Positions 42,301-54,156 of a stretch of 64,000 bases of DNA are shown here, one piece after another. Origin of the DNA: Gracilariopsis chorda (Eukaryota; Rhodophyta; Florideophyceae; Gracilariales; Gracilariaceae); NCBI GenBank assembly GCA_003194525.1, contig NBIV01000148.1:124001-188000 (forward strand), in the 5' to 3' direction. Position 1 is the first letter of the stretch, and each line of letters opens with the position of its first letter. The translations under genes and the position numbers were made by a program. The notes under the pieces are model-generated. The model searched no databases, was not told the DNA's origin, and saw only the letters and a list, made by a program, of their open reading frames with translations.

Positions 42301-43380
42301 GAGCACTGCCTTTTCTCTTCATTGCCATTACTACGAACATCTGGCGAGAAGAGAGCAAGCCGCTTGGTATGGAAACCAGCCATCATTGCGCATTTACGGA
42401 AAAGAGTAGCTGCCATCGATCATTGTACCGACCGCATCTGATTGCAGCGGGGTATAACCAGTACGACAATGACTTCATGATAGAGTTGGCGAAGAAGTAC
42501 GGGCACATCTTTGGAATGAAATGTTTGGTGAGTGCATCAAATGTTTAGTTTCAGGAGCGCAATTTGGTTCATTACTAAATTTTCGTCGGGCTCGTAGAAG
42601 GCGTGATTGAAGACGTTGATGTGACATACAAACCGAATATCGCAAAACTGCCCCTTGCCATTGAAAAAGACGTGTTGCGTGGCCCTATTCAGTCCTTGCA
42701 CATGCACAGCCACACCTCCTACTGCCATCATTGAGTTGGGTGGTGCAAATGTGGATAAGATAGTGAAATGATTGTGCCAGAGAAGTAAATGTAATAGAGC
42801 AAGAATAGCGTGATATACCTCAAAAGAACGGTAAAAGACCTCAATATTGTGCCAGACAACCCAAATCTTACCAAGACGTACCGCTACCATATCAACGTAG
42901 AGCACACTAGAGGAGGAGGTGAACTGGCTTGTATGATGATCTACGCGCTTATGCTGCCTAAATCAGAGGAGATGGTTCAAATGTGAGTAACTTCAATAAG
43001 ACAGAGACGCAGAAAGAGTAGCAGGAAGAATCGCAAGCCCAAAATGACATTGGTGCATACATGTATTTGCGTCTGTGCCGTCAACCCAGCTTGGAAATAT
43101 TTTGAGTTAAGCCGTATGCAAGTCACACCTGAAGTAGAGCGATTGGCCATTAACTTGGGAGGAGAGTGAAAATTGTTGTTGAGAGGTACAAATCAGCTTC
43201 TTACCGAATCGCAGCCATCTAAGTTGGAGAGATACTTTGAAAGGCCCGAAACATATGCAAACCTGCACCATCTTCTGTACGTCGAAAAGATGCGTTTGAA
43301 TCCCACGCTTTCTGGCCACGTCTTTAATCAGTACTATAGAAGCAGCTCTCATATGACATCAGAAGACTGCTAACTGCCAA
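42300..43380 (+). pseudogene. Helitron H2 Rep region
   Basis: RALPFLFIAITTNIW (42,300), RPHLIAAGYNQYDNDF (42,430-42,480) and the end TNQLLTESQPSKLERYFERPETYANL (43,190-43,265) match H1 Rep. The HUH and Tyr regions in between (42,550-43,000) are readable only in fragments. Confidence 0.7.
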
Positions 43381-44510
43381 TATACGTGGAAGGGCGCACT
43401 GAGGACGAGCAGTGAGCTGCGACGATCAGAGGTGTGTCACTTTCCGAAATGGGGATCGTTGCTCTTCTTTTCCTGCTCATGAATTATGGCTCGGCTTTTA
43501 TGAATACGCAGAGAATTGTAACGGACAGCACAAATAGAGGTAGCGCGAAATGAGGATTGCAAGAGGACTGCTTGCGGACAGAACAAAGTCTGATATTGCA
43601 CTTAAAGAAAAATTGCAGATCTACAACACGCCAGCAGACCTACGATGTCTCGTTGTTACACTCTGTCAGCGCGATGCAAACGCAGAAAAAGTGGCCTTAG
43701 AGAACTGAGTTTGGTGCAATAGCCTGAAATGGGAGAGGGCATTCGAATGTGTTCGACGTTCTCCTCTCTTGAGAGTGTAGCGTGGAAACAGAACCACTTG
43801 TGGTGACGACATGAACCAGTTGTAAATCTAAGACTCACCTCAAGGCATAATTACAGGTGTAACAGTGGTATAGAAGTGTATGATACACGCGAAGCGGTAG
43901 CGAAGCGTATTTGTACGTCATTCATACAGGGTATGAGCCACGGGTCACCGGTGAGCATGGAAAGTGTCACCTGTATATCGAGGATACAATACAACAACCA
44001 AAGCTCACAAGAAAAGACAAACACGAGTCTGTAGCTGTATTTGAACGCAATACGAGGTGGATGACTAGTCTTTTACCAAGCTAAGACTCCTCAGTGGAGA
44101 TTATCGTGCACTGGGGCTCTCTGAGTAAGAACAGAACAGTTTCTAGTGCGTTGTTTGTTGACCGACGCATCGAGCTCTTTTACCAAAGTAAGATGCCGGC
44201 CATCGTCCATCTAGTGCAATAAATATATGTACAAATAGGTAATTAACTAAACAACTATATAAAGGCAACATTATCGTTAAAAAGAGTTGTCTGAACATTT
44301 AAATGTGTGTTATTCTTACTCCTGCCCGACGTGTCTCTTTACCACAAAATCAGATAGTGCCAAACGCACCGCATTGTGGAAGGACTGCTTAGGTACAAAT
44401 TTAAAGTCATCAGTCGGCACAGGGTATGTAGGAATTGAATACTCTTACAATTACCACTAATGGCGTTGGTCTACACTGCAAAATGATATGTAGCAACATA
44501 CATAGAGGCA
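43381..44510 (+). other. Helitron H2 Rep-helicase region, no intact frame
   Basis: GVSLSEMGIVALLFLLMNYGS near 43,430-43,490 corresponds to the H1 connecting region. From 43,700 to 44,480 no H1-like text is readable; this stretch is absent from H1 and may be a further insertion. Confidence 0.5.
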
Positions 44511-45465
44511 ATGAGCACCAAAGAAAACAAAAATGTATGGATTGGTGGCATAAATCTCTCAGACGGGTACGAAGAACGACTGCCTTGCGATCACAGCTTC
44601 TTTTCCCAGTACCTACAGCAAAATGATGCGATATTGACTGGAACAAATCGGGCAAAAACAACTTGCGACACGCGTGTGGCGCAAATTGTTTCAACATTGC
44701 AGTCAAGTCTTGCAAAATTAAAGCTCACTATAAACGAGTCATTGACAACGGTATTGACGCATTGCAACAACAAAAAGCACTGCGAAACCAAAAAAGAACC
44801 CAAAAAAATATATTTTGTGGAAGAAGGGGCAGGCATTGAAAACACATACGTGATCAACCTCCGCGATGATATCCTTGAGTCGGAAGGAATGCTGGCCGAA
44901 ATGACTGCTACAACGGCCATTCAAGAAGTGTTGTACAACCGTTGCCACACGTTACATAGCCTGCCTGGATAGAGTGTAGAAGAAAACGACGGCTCAAGCA
45001 CTTCTACAGATGCTTTGTTCAAATACGGAACCCGATCTGAAAGTGTCGAGTCGCTTCTTGAAATACAAATGATCATATTAAATGAGGCGTTCAAGTTTTC
45101 AAGAAAGCCTTTTGATTTCATGTATGCGTCACCCAAAGATCTTCAGTGCAGCAGAAATGGAAAACCTGGCTGCATTTGGAATCTTGGAGATGGTGTTGCC
45201 CGGCGACTACTCACAACTGCTTCCAGTTATGCCGCACGTATGCATGGAGGCTGGGTCTAGTGAAAATGTGAGACGAGTGTACACAAAACCCCCCAACAAG
45301 GTGCCATGGAAGGGTGATCTGTGGACGTTTTGCTCCGTTCATGTGCTGTATTTCACTGAAAATTTATTTCCCAGTGAAAGCTATACTCTTCTGCCAACGA
45401 CAATTGTACAATCTGATCGTAAAGAGACCCCGAAAGTTGACATGATCTGTACTATCGATCCCTAG
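44511..45465 (+). pseudogene. Helitron H2 Pif1-type helicase, N-terminal part
   Basis: 44511-44972 aligns with the H1 helicase start; the Walker A has become EGAGIENTYV, so the phosphate-binding Gly-Lys-Thr is lost. After a stop, LEIQMIILNEAFKFSRKPFDFMYA stands where H1 has the DEA.M motif, and GDYSQLLPVMPHVCMEAGS follows at about 45,210-45,260. The helicase C-terminus is missing. Confidence 0.8.
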
Positions 45466-46124
45466 TTCGAATCCCAGTAGTTCTTCACTGACGTACCGCC
45501 CTATAACTTATAATTGAAGCTTAATGTACCATTTATCGTCATTCAGAACGTGCAGCACACCCGTAAGAAGTAAATGCCGTTCAGGGGAATCCATGTTTAT
45601 CATTGTAACATCCAAATGAGTTGATTTGAGTAGGATAACAGATTTCAGAACAAAACCTTTTGCATAATGTTTAATTCAATTTCTTCGGCAGATAATCATA
45701 TTATTTAAAAGCGGATGTTTTTGTTTTGACAGCAATCTTTCAAAAAAGGGACAGAACGATATTTTTAATGGCTTAGTTGTGGAGACAATTTAGACAATGG
45801 TTTTGGGCGGTACAGTTGCACGGCGCACTGTTGTGCGTTAGAAAGAATGATCATAAGCTGGGTCTGCATGAATCACACTTTACAACTAAAGTTTTGCAAA
45901 AAAATTGTTTTATGGGTGTCATTATCGCAAAGGCAATAGTGTTTAAGTTATAACGTTTTGCATTTCTTCACAACTCTTATAGTATTTTGTGCGTCTAACT
46001 CAATCATTTATATTATCTTCTTCTGCTTTTGCACTTTTCCCATTTTTCATTCTTTCCACGACTTTTTGCCACTCCTCTACCGCGGCACGGAGCACCGCCC
46101 GCAGCCCAACGACGGTTTCTCTTG

Positions 46125-46712
46125 TCCTTGAGCAAATCATAATGGTAAGCGTGGTGTTGAAATGGTCTATAAAAGTGCTACGTATGAAGGGCGAAGCGCG
46201 TGATCGCTTGAGTAGATGGTATATGCGCATACGCATTACTAAAGTGTGTATACGCCTGGCGGTGACTAGGGTCCGCATTGGTTCGAGTTCCTGTAGTAGA
46301 TCACTTTGTTGAAAACCATTTTCTTCCTGAAATTTTATAACTTGGTGGTCTTGGTTGTCTAATCAATGATCAATCTTCACATTGAACAGATTGAGAGAAA
46401 GCTGTTTCTGGGCGTTTAGTGGTGTAGTTGTTGCAAGAAACGAAAACGGCTTTCCTCTCACCCTACGGAAGTGAATGGCCAGGTGCCGGCGTTTATCGAC
46501 TTTGGCCCTCCGGCAAGATCGTCGGACGGCCATTTAGATGCCTTTATATGAACAAGTGTCCCATGCAAGCCAGTAAGGCATGTCAATGTGAATAGCCTCA
46601 ACAGCTGTGATGGAAGTTCAATTATGACATTTCAAATGGTTATAAACATTGAGATCTAATGTAAGATGTTAATGCTAGGATGTGATAAGCTTTGCCCGCT
46701 TACACGTTTAAA
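46125..46712. other. No gene seen between Helitron H2 and copia C2
   Basis: No coding signal. A TATA-like TCTATAAAAGTG at 46167-46178 and a tRNA-like T-loop word (GGTTCGAGTTC at 46270) were seen but do not form a recognisable gene. Confidence 0.4.
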
Positions 46713-48178
46713 TGTGAATGGCTTTGCCAGCCGTTCAGTGAAACGTGTATACGTACAAGTGTCACTGAACCTGACGGTAAGATTATAAATAAAGCACAGC
46801 TGGTGGCTCGGGCTCACCTCGTGTATTGGTCAAGCCTCCAGGCACTACATCATGTTTTTAATGGTAGCATCCCGGTGAAAAACTCTCACTTTCGGTTCTC
46901 ACCATGCTTCCCTTTCCACTTCCATTTCTCCGAACGCACGGACGCGCTCCACCCGATGCACCATCAATCACTCACCCACTTGCAGAACTTTCGTTTGCGA
47001 GTCTTTTGAAACTGCGTCCGAATTAGTGCACCCCTTTGCGACAGCACTACTTCTCTCACTGCGCTCCTACTTGCATGGCACAGCATAATCACGTCCGCAT
47101 TTGTGTGTAATCGTTCCCCGAAACCCCGAAGTCATCAGCTTCTGCTTCGCGCTCAACCCATCGAAGCGCTCTCAGACTTCCCTTTTTTTGGAGTTGGCTT
47201 CCAATTCACAACCTCACTTGCAGATTTTCGGGAAGCGTTCCCCGATTTCTGTTGGCTCCCAGTACCCTCCGACGTAGACTTGAGTAGCCACAACTGGTAA
47301 GCTTGGTAAGCCTTTTGGCAATACTGCGTTAGACCACAACCCGTCTTACTGGCAATCATGTTTTGACTTGCAGATTTGGGGGAAGCGTTCCCCCATTTCC
47401 GCAACCTACGGACTTCGTCTTATTTCTAGAAGTGTGTGAAAATTAATTAACAAAGGAACCATTCGTAGAAGTACCCTGGCAAATCTTTCTTCGTCTTACG
47501 CGTTTCTTCTTTCGATTCTCACTACTTCCCTCCTCTCCCCTTTCGCGCCCATGCAACCTCACGCCGCAACCGTCTACCTCGACCTCGGACTCACCAACGC
47601 TGGCTTCTATCTCTCGCGCAGCGCCTACCTGGCTAGCACCTCATCTGGTCCAGCGCAATACCGACTTGGTTCTCGACACCAACTTCGGCAAACTGCAAGT
47701 TGTGTTTCTACTCCCACTTCTCGCTCATCGACGGAACCTTGCGTCATTGTGATCACACGGAAAAAAAACAACTCTTCTCTTCCTCTCGCTCCCGCACTGC
47801 GTAGACGCGTCTGGGCTAGAGGCATCTTGAAATCACCATGTCTTTAAAAAACCCCTGCTTTTGGCTTGGCGTCTGGATCGACCACCTGAAGCCTCTGCGC
47901 TGCACCTCTTTGCTACTACTACGCGCTCCTCAAAACCATGCTGAACTTACAACTCTACACCCCTGCCGTTTTCGTACACATTGCGATTCGGCTTTACCTC
48001 CACAACATAAAACTTTGGGTTGAGAAGAAAGTCCTGCCACTCCACCGAAAGCTGTGTGGATTTGAGCAATCACCAGACAGGAAGCTTGCATCTGTTTTTA
48101 AGGGTCTCTGTTTCCATCACACGTACGTGGAAATTGGCACTCTGACCGGCGATATATTTCGAAAGCTGAGCACCTGCA
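46713..48178 (+). repeat. 5' LTR of copia C2
   Basis: Starts TGTGAATGGC, shared with 32497 (C1) and 52876 (3' LTR), and ends ...ACCTGCA before the AATCGAGTGGGG word that also follows the C1 LTR. Length 1.47 kb. A 38-nt hairpin lies at 46733-46770. A short repeat (CAGATTT..GGGAAGCGTTCCCC) occurs twice at about 47220 and 47370. Confidence 0.72.
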
Positions 48179-48633
48179 GGGAATCGAGTGGGGACTTGAA
48201 CTAATCTGAGGGGTAGTAATCACACCGTATAACCGGTGCTTCTGGGTTGTGCTCTGCGGATCCTCGGAGACAGGGTGTCTCATTGTTCAGCGCAGACTAC
48301 ATCGGGGGTAGGGGTAGCAGAGTAACTCTTGCCGAGCAAGCATCCGCAAGATGATAGAGGAGGTTTACTGGTGAAAACATATCCCCTGTTAATAACTTCT
48401 CCAGGACGTTCCGTAGGAAAGTGCACACCAAGTCCTGGTTTGGGCAGAACTTGTGAGGCCGCCGCAAATCACAACTCAAAGGGAGAGTCTAACTCAGAGT
48501 CAGAGGTCTGACCTTTAGGGCCTTGGGAGATAGCATCTCCTGCCATTGTCCACGCCAAGAAGAATCCCTTACCCGGTAGGGGACCGGTGAAGATAACAAA
48601 TTCCTACTCTTCTCTCTCACTGCCAGTCTCCCA

Positions 48634-49260
48634 GTGATGGATGGGGATCGAGTTACGGATACAAGGCGTGTCCCTTACTTGCAAGGGAACGCAGAATACT
48701 ATACTTTGCGGATATACGTTCGCGACTTCATGCACGCCTCACAAGCACTCTTCGTGCTTAGTCAAGAGCGACCCATAGACGGACAAAGTACCGCCCAAAG
48801 GCGAAAGCATTGGGACGATGCCGATAGGAAAGCAGGTTCTATTATCGTGCGAACCTTAGGCACACAACCCATCGTCGCCGTCTCAGATCTACTAGAACGA
48901 GAAAATTGCACCTCGTTAGAAGTATGGAAGAAGTTGGAATCAACCTATAAGAAGCACAACATCCCGTCCAAGTCGATAAGTCGTAAAAGTCTAATTGGTA
49001 TGATATTTCATGATAGTGACGTCATACAGAAGCACCTACACGACATGGAAACCATATTTTTAGAGCTTGCACGCTTAGGAGATAGACTACCTGATCCCAA
49101 ATGCACCGCTTGGCTACTGAGAACACTCCCCGTCTCTCTAATGGCGATCACTCTTCTAGCCGACGCCACTAACATGGAATACGATCAAGTCGTTTCCCCC
49201 GTACGTTCTCAAATGGACAGAAGAAAGCATCGATATTCCGCAACTACCTCCAAGGAATAA
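48634..49260 (+). CDS. gag: copia C2 gag (UBN2 type)
   Basis: A 208-codon open frame. The region VAVSDLLERENCTSLEVWKKLESTY, then HDMETIFLELARLGDRLPDPKCTAWLLRTLPVSL, follows the pattern of copia gag (a..a..W..L...Y; l..Lp..y). The start at 48634 is the first ATG after the leader. Followed after the stop by a decayed zinc knuckle (FRCWNCIKLGRLRAKC, about 49345-49390). The only intact gene of C2. Confidence 0.82.
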   Translation: MMDGDRVTDTRRVPYLQGNAEYYTLRIYVRDFMHASQALFVLSQERPIDGQSTAQRRKHWDDADRKAGSIIVRTLGTQPIVAVSDLLERENCTSLEVWKKLESTYKKHNIPSKSISRKSLIGMIFHDSDVIQKHLHDMETIFLELARLGDRLPDPKCTAWLLRTLPVSLMAITLLADATNMEYDQVVSPVRSQMDRRKHRYSATTSKE

Positions 49261-50720
49261 GAAACAAATAAAGCGCGAAAAAATCCGTACCCAGCAGCCC
49301 AGATATCTCACGCCGGTACAAAACAATCTACATTCAAATCCAAGAATTTCAGATGCTGGAACTGTATTAAACTAGGACGTCTTCGCGCCAAATGCAGAGT
49401 CAGAAGAACGATTGACCCTACAAATAGCAGACATCCAAAACGGGGAAGAAATGGGTTCCCCAGGAGAGACAAGAAGAGAAAGCAAGAACCATGGGACTCA
49501 CATAGGCATGAACAAAACCCAAACCGAAACAATACCCAACGATATAACACTGAAAAGGCGCCACAAGTTTTCGTGGCAATTGCTACGGCTATGTCTTCCT
49601 GCTTTATAGTAAAGTCAACACATGACTCGAATGTGGTGCGACACATGTCTTTGTCAACGACAAATCACTGTTCTGGGACTATCACCGTACTGGAGACCAA
49701 ACAGTTCTCACATACGACCGCCAGTCTAGTATCGAAGGATACGGAACAATAAGACTCCCACTGGGAGATGGATTGAGTCTTATGGCAAAACACACACCAT
49801 CCTTCCACTCTAACCTCATTCCTCTCTCAATCATCGCACAGCATACTCGGGTAGAATTCTTCAACAACCCGGAGTCCATGTGCTTCATCATCAAACATCT
49901 AAACTCTGGTGATGTACTCTACCGTCCACAACAGAGGGACGGACTGTATCTGTTTCCGAATCCTACACCCTCGCCAAAATCACAAGCGGCAGCTCCGTTC
50001 CCAGGGGACACCGCCAAGGACTGGCACAACAGACTTGGTCGCACAGGAAGGAATAGGCTCTTCTCCTGTTTGGAGCAATAGAAAGGCATCCGAAACCTCT
50101 AACGCTCCGAGGTATACAACATCCAATGTCAGATTGCATTGAAGCAGGGACAAAACGGGCTGCCGTGGAACCCTCAGCGTCAACGGCCACGATGCCTCTA
50201 GCCTGGTGCATACAGACGTCACTGGTCTGATCACCCCATCTTCATTACAAGGCTCGAGGTATATGCAGGTCCTCCTTGATGAAAACACAAGATCGTCAGC
50301 TATATACGTTATGGATAGGAAACTGCAGTTCTTCCCTTCCATAAGATGTTACAAGGCGCGCACAGAGAACGAACTACCAGGCCATAGGGTCTACCGCGGT
50401 CACCTTGACGGGGCGGGTGAGAACCGATCTGACGACTTCATCACATACGCGTCAGAAAATGGAATCATTCTCGAGTACACTCCGCCGTACCCCCACCAGT
50501 CAAATGGAGCAGCAGAAAAGATCATCCAACTGCAAGGACATTTATGCACACTTCACAATTCCCTCTAGAACTATGGGAAGAGGGGATATCCCACGCGAAC
50601 TGGATACGTAGCCGCCTAGCAAACTCCCGTCTAGGTATGCAGATTCCCTACACACTATGGTTCAAGAGAAAGCTAGACTTCTCGAGACTTCTGAAGTTTG
50701 GACAAAAGAGACATGCCTTT
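49261..50720 (+). pseudogene. copia C2 zinc knuckle, protease region and integrase
   Basis: After the CCHC-like knuckle, 49,400-49,880 is broken by stops; the protease active site was not found. Integrase: LVHTDVTGLITPSSLQGSRYMQ (50,200-50,265, first Asp), DDFITYASENGIILEYTPPYPHQSNGAAEKI (50,430-50,520, catalytic Glu) and PYTLWFKRK (50,650). Stops at 50,566 and others break it. Confidence 0.82.
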
Positions 50721-50842
50721 ACCTACAGGTCAAAGACTGTTCCCAATGAAAGCTCCTGCCTCGCGCACTTCCTGGACACTTTGTTGGAATGCAAAGTCTG
50801 GGCACTCTGTAGCGGATCTACATCTCTTCTCTACGCAAAGTA

Positions 50843-52104
50843 GTGAAATGTAGACAACAGGACTTCATAATATCAAAGGAAAGACTCCCTTCAATCAATC
50901 AACTGATTGATTTCTCCTCATTGAGACGAAAAGAAGCCGAGAGTGAAATGCGAGATGCCGACGAGAAACATATGGACGCGCCTCTAGCTCAGTGCTTTGT
51001 ATCAAGGGCAAGGTCTGACAACGAGGAAAAGGAACTCACGCTTCCGAAAACCTTTAGAGATGCACGCAACATTCCAAAGTGGACGTATGCAATCGATAAG
51101 GAGTACGAGGCTCTAACCAGCAGAAAGAAGTGGACGCTGGTGGGCCGGAAACCTGAAATGAAACCACTACCATTCATGTGGACGTTCATCACGAAGCATA
51201 TAAGCAGCGAACCACTGAAGGTACTTCCAAAAGCTCGATGTGTGGTCCGAGGAGACAAACAGAAGCCGTACTTGGATTAAGATCCGAAAAATATATACGC
51301 CCCCGTAGCACGGCTAGAGACAATCCGACTTGGGCTGACAAACGTTGCACAAGGTTTAATAATAGAAACCTTGGATATAAGTAACGCTTACTTATAGGAG
51401 ACCTGGACGGGCCATTAATAATCGAACAGCCTACCAATGCGTCGGGATCGTCATATCAACATGGAAAGGTATGCCTATTACTGAAGTCCATGTATCGTGC
51501 AAAACAACCTGGACAAATCTCGGGATCGCTATTCAATTCAGAGCTGCTAAAGCTAGAATTTCTGCAGTGACAAACTGATACCGGAATGTACATCTACATG
51601 TCTAGTATTGGGTTTATCATACTCGTAGTCGTAGTCGACGACGTACTAATTTTGTCAGCCTCAAGATCTCTCCTGGAATACTTAAAGGAAGAGATGAAAA
51701 AACTCTTCCAAGTGAAGTTTATTGGTGAAGCAAGGTCTTATATTGTGATGCACATCGACAGGGACAGCAAAGGCATTTAGGGATCACAAGAAAGATACGT
51801 CGTGATGACGTTCGAGACGTACGGATTAGTGAAGTCGAATCCTGCGCAAACTCCGCTGCCTACCCCTTGCGGTCTGACGGATCTAAAGAACGACAAAGAA
51901 GGTCTGTCCACTGTGCTTCACGCCCGATACCGGAAACTGGTAGGGCATTTGATGTACTTGGCTGTTAAGTCAAGGCCTGAAATCATGTTCGCAGCTTCAA
52001 TGCTAGCGAGGCAAGTGCATGGGTATGGAAAGAGACATGCTAGACTTCCAAAAAAGGGATTAAGGTACCTGACAGATACAAAATACTATTTTCTGTACTT
52101 ATAA
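50843..52104 (+). pseudogene. copia C2 reverse transcriptase
   Basis: FRDARNIPKWTYAIDKEYEAL, KARCVVRGDKQ, YAPVARLETIRL, LETLDISNAYL (first catalytic Asp), then VVVVDDVLILSAS (the second Asp pair, 51625-51665) and HARYRKLVGHLMYLAVKSRPEI. Five in-frame stops (for example 51278, 51395, 51568, 51778) interrupt an otherwise continuous homology, mostly in one frame. Confidence 0.9.
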
Positions 52105-52565
52105 TCAAGCGCAAACGTGCCGATATAAGCAGGGTGTGATTCAGACTGAGCTTGTTGCAATGAAACCAGAAAGTCAACAATTTGTTTACTGGTAAAAGCA
52201 AACGACGGACCCATGCTTTACACAACAAACAAGCAGACAATAATTGTGCTATCGTCTGTATAGCTGAATTAATCGCAATATTTTACTGTGAAAAAGCCTT
52301 GAAATGGCGTAGAAGATTGTTTAAGGAAATGCAGAATGAAAAAAGCGTTGAAGATGAACTAAAATATTTATCCCATCCTGGTATTCAGTGATAGCTCCAC
52401 CGCGTTGTCAATCATCCAAAGAACGTGGAAGTATAAGCGTAACAAACATATTGATCTGAATTTTCACCATGCTAAACACCTGGTGAAAAATGGCATTGTT
52501 CGCATGGAATATCAGCCAACCAGAATGTAGCCTGCCAACGTGTTTACCAAGTATTTGAGATAAGC
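52105..52565 (+). pseudogene. copia C2 RNase H remnant
   Basis: The middle is weak. Near the end, SSTALSIIQ (52390-52420, D-S), RNKHIDLNFHHAKHLVKNG and VRMEYQPT...ANVFTKYL match the copia RNase H tail (K-H-I-x-x-x-x-H-x-x-R...; A-D-x-x-T-K-x-L). Confidence 0.75.
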
Positions 52566-52875
52566 ATGTCAAACATTGATTTTGCTTTGTGGGGTAAGTG
52601 TTCACTTCTAATTTCCTTTGCCAAAATTTTTAACTGTTGTGTTTTTCTATTTGTAATTTTTCTTTGATTTTTGTAACAGAAACAAAAATCAGTTGTTTTG
52701 CTATACGCTTTTAGGTTGTATGAAAATTGCTATACCTTTTCCTTTTGGTGCAGCTTTTTCCTTTAAGGTTTTGCTGTGCAAAAAGGTTTTTAACGGTGGC
52801 ACCGTTAGTCACCAAATCGAGATAGATACAAGTAGTGCGCAATTATGATACTTTGTTCATAACTGCTAGGGACGG

Positions 52876-53050
52876 TGTGAATGGCCCTGCAAGCTGTTCA
52901 GCAAAATGTGTAGACGTACACGTTTCACTGAACCTGACGGTCAGATTATCAATGAAGCACCGCCGGTGGGTCTGGCTGACCGCGAATTTTGGTCAGGCCA
53001 CCAGGCACTATCTCAGGTCTTTCATTAACGACCGCCTTGGCGAAGATATG
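52876..53050 (+). repeat. 3' LTR start of copia C2 (truncated)
   Basis: TGTGAATGGCCCTGC at 52876 matches the 5' LTR start and carries the third copy of the hairpin (52896-52933). Homology fades near 53050, so the rest of the LTR is deleted or too diverged. Confidence 0.7.
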
Positions 53051-53450
53051 TTAGCAATAAAATGATTCAAAGTTATGGTATGCCTGTTAGTACATGTGGT
53101 GATAGAACAGATGCTCAGAAACGGCACAGATCAAGCTGGTGACCCTGGCTGTCTTTATGGGCGGATGAGCTCCTGGAACGTGGCAAGGTGTGTGCGCTTC
53201 GCCACAGTACAGTCGACCCAACCGATCTTTATGGACAACGTAGATTGACCGCTTGATTATGGGAAAAAAAAAGAGAACAAGAGCACTCGGTAGAAATCAG
53301 AATCAAGTTTGGCGAAAAGGAGAGAACGAGAGCGTTCGATAAAAACCAGAATCATGAAAACAAGGGATATTAACTTTTGCCGGAAGATTTTGATTTCGGA
53401 TCACATATGAAGCCAACTCTCGAATGTAAACTACTGCCTATCTGACCAGC

Positions 53451-53466
53451 GACCTCATATGAGGTC
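53451..53466. repeat. 16-bp perfect palindrome GACCTCATATGAGGTC
   Basis: Self-complementary over all 16 bases, with a CATATG core shared with 53758-53793. Confidence 0.85.
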
Positions 53467-53757
53467 AATTTTAATTACTCTAGAATTTTATCAAAACCTT
53501 AAAACTTTTCCAAAAACTTTTTCACTTTGATCTTCTCATCATGTCTTCTAGGTCGGCAGCGCTGAATCATGTCCACAACACATCACCAACATTCGTAGCT
53601 GTCACATCAAGCACTATCGTTAACAACATTAGTATCCAACGGCCCCGTCCACAGATCTTATAGTTCAAAGACCACCTGCTTGGCCATGTTTCAAGTTCGA
53701 AATTTGAAATTTGGGGCCATGCGGATCAGATTTCAATTTTTTTTTTAATTTTGCGTG

Positions 53758-53793
53758 CCGTTGCGCTCACCTCATATGAGGTCAGCGCAACGG
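53758..53793. repeat. 36-bp near-perfect palindrome with CATATG core
   Basis: Two 18-base arms: CCGTTGCGCTCACCTCAT and ATGAGGTCAGCGCAACGG. All but one position pair. The inner 14 bases equal those of 53452-53465. Confidence 0.9.
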
Positions 53794-54156
53794 TCCGATA
53801 GACACTAGAGGCCTAGCTAGTAGAGATCGAACGATCCTGAAAAGGCCTACAGATTCTGTTTTCTGATAGTAAGACCATTATCGCTAAAAAATCCTAGAAG
53901 CACGAAATTCAATTGAACTCTGGATGAAAATAGATTTCCGACATCTTGCGCAGCCCAATGATATCAACCAATACCGAGAAACCTTATTTGTCCGTGGCAT
54001 GTGAGAGTGCACTGGTCTCGTAAGAGTCGCTGCAGCAGTTTCGGTAGATACGTAGAAGTTAAAGCCTGGCTTCGAAATGAGTCTGTGGTTTTCTTCTGAT
54101 CGAGGATTTTCAGCCCCAAAGGTTCGTAGGTCTCAGGTTGATTTATGGTGGACAGT

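Larger units (their letters stand above)
40141..46124 (+). mobile_element. Helitron H2 (decayed RepHel, plus strand)
   Basis: A diverged relative of H1 on the opposite strand with the same order: leader, Helitron N domain, Rep, helicase, a C/T-rich 3' region (46,010-46,080) and a 3' terminus CCGCCCGCAG...TTTCTCTTG at 46124 followed by T. H1 has the same text before its own CTTG at 20209. Coding parts are broken by dozens of frameshifts and stops. The 5' limit is approximate. Confidence 0.82.
46713..53050 (+). mobile_element. Ty1/copia retrotransposon C2
   Basis: 5' LTR 46713-48178, leader, gag, zinc knuckle, integrase, reverse transcriptase, RNase H, a purine-rich GGGACGG and the start of a 3' LTR at 52876. 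Order integrase-RT defines copia. Better kept than C1 but with several stops and frameshifts. The 3' LTR is recognisable only over its first 175 bases. Confidence 0.85.
53051..54156. other. Spacer with two related palindromes, no gene seen
   Basis: No coding frame of note. It contains GACCTCATATGAGGTC (53451-53466) and a larger palindrome with the same core at 53758-53793. The bases between them are AT-rich. Confidence 0.6.

Noticed and set aside
45455-45480. Second tRNA T-loop-like word AGTTCGAATCC
   Set aside because: No A box or acceptor stem around it; inside a decayed Helitron helicase.
46195-46305. tRNA-like region (GGTTCGAGTTC box, pairing GTGATC/GATCAC ends)
   Set aside because: The T-stem does not pair, the A box is poor and the length is about 105 bases; not a convincing tRNA.
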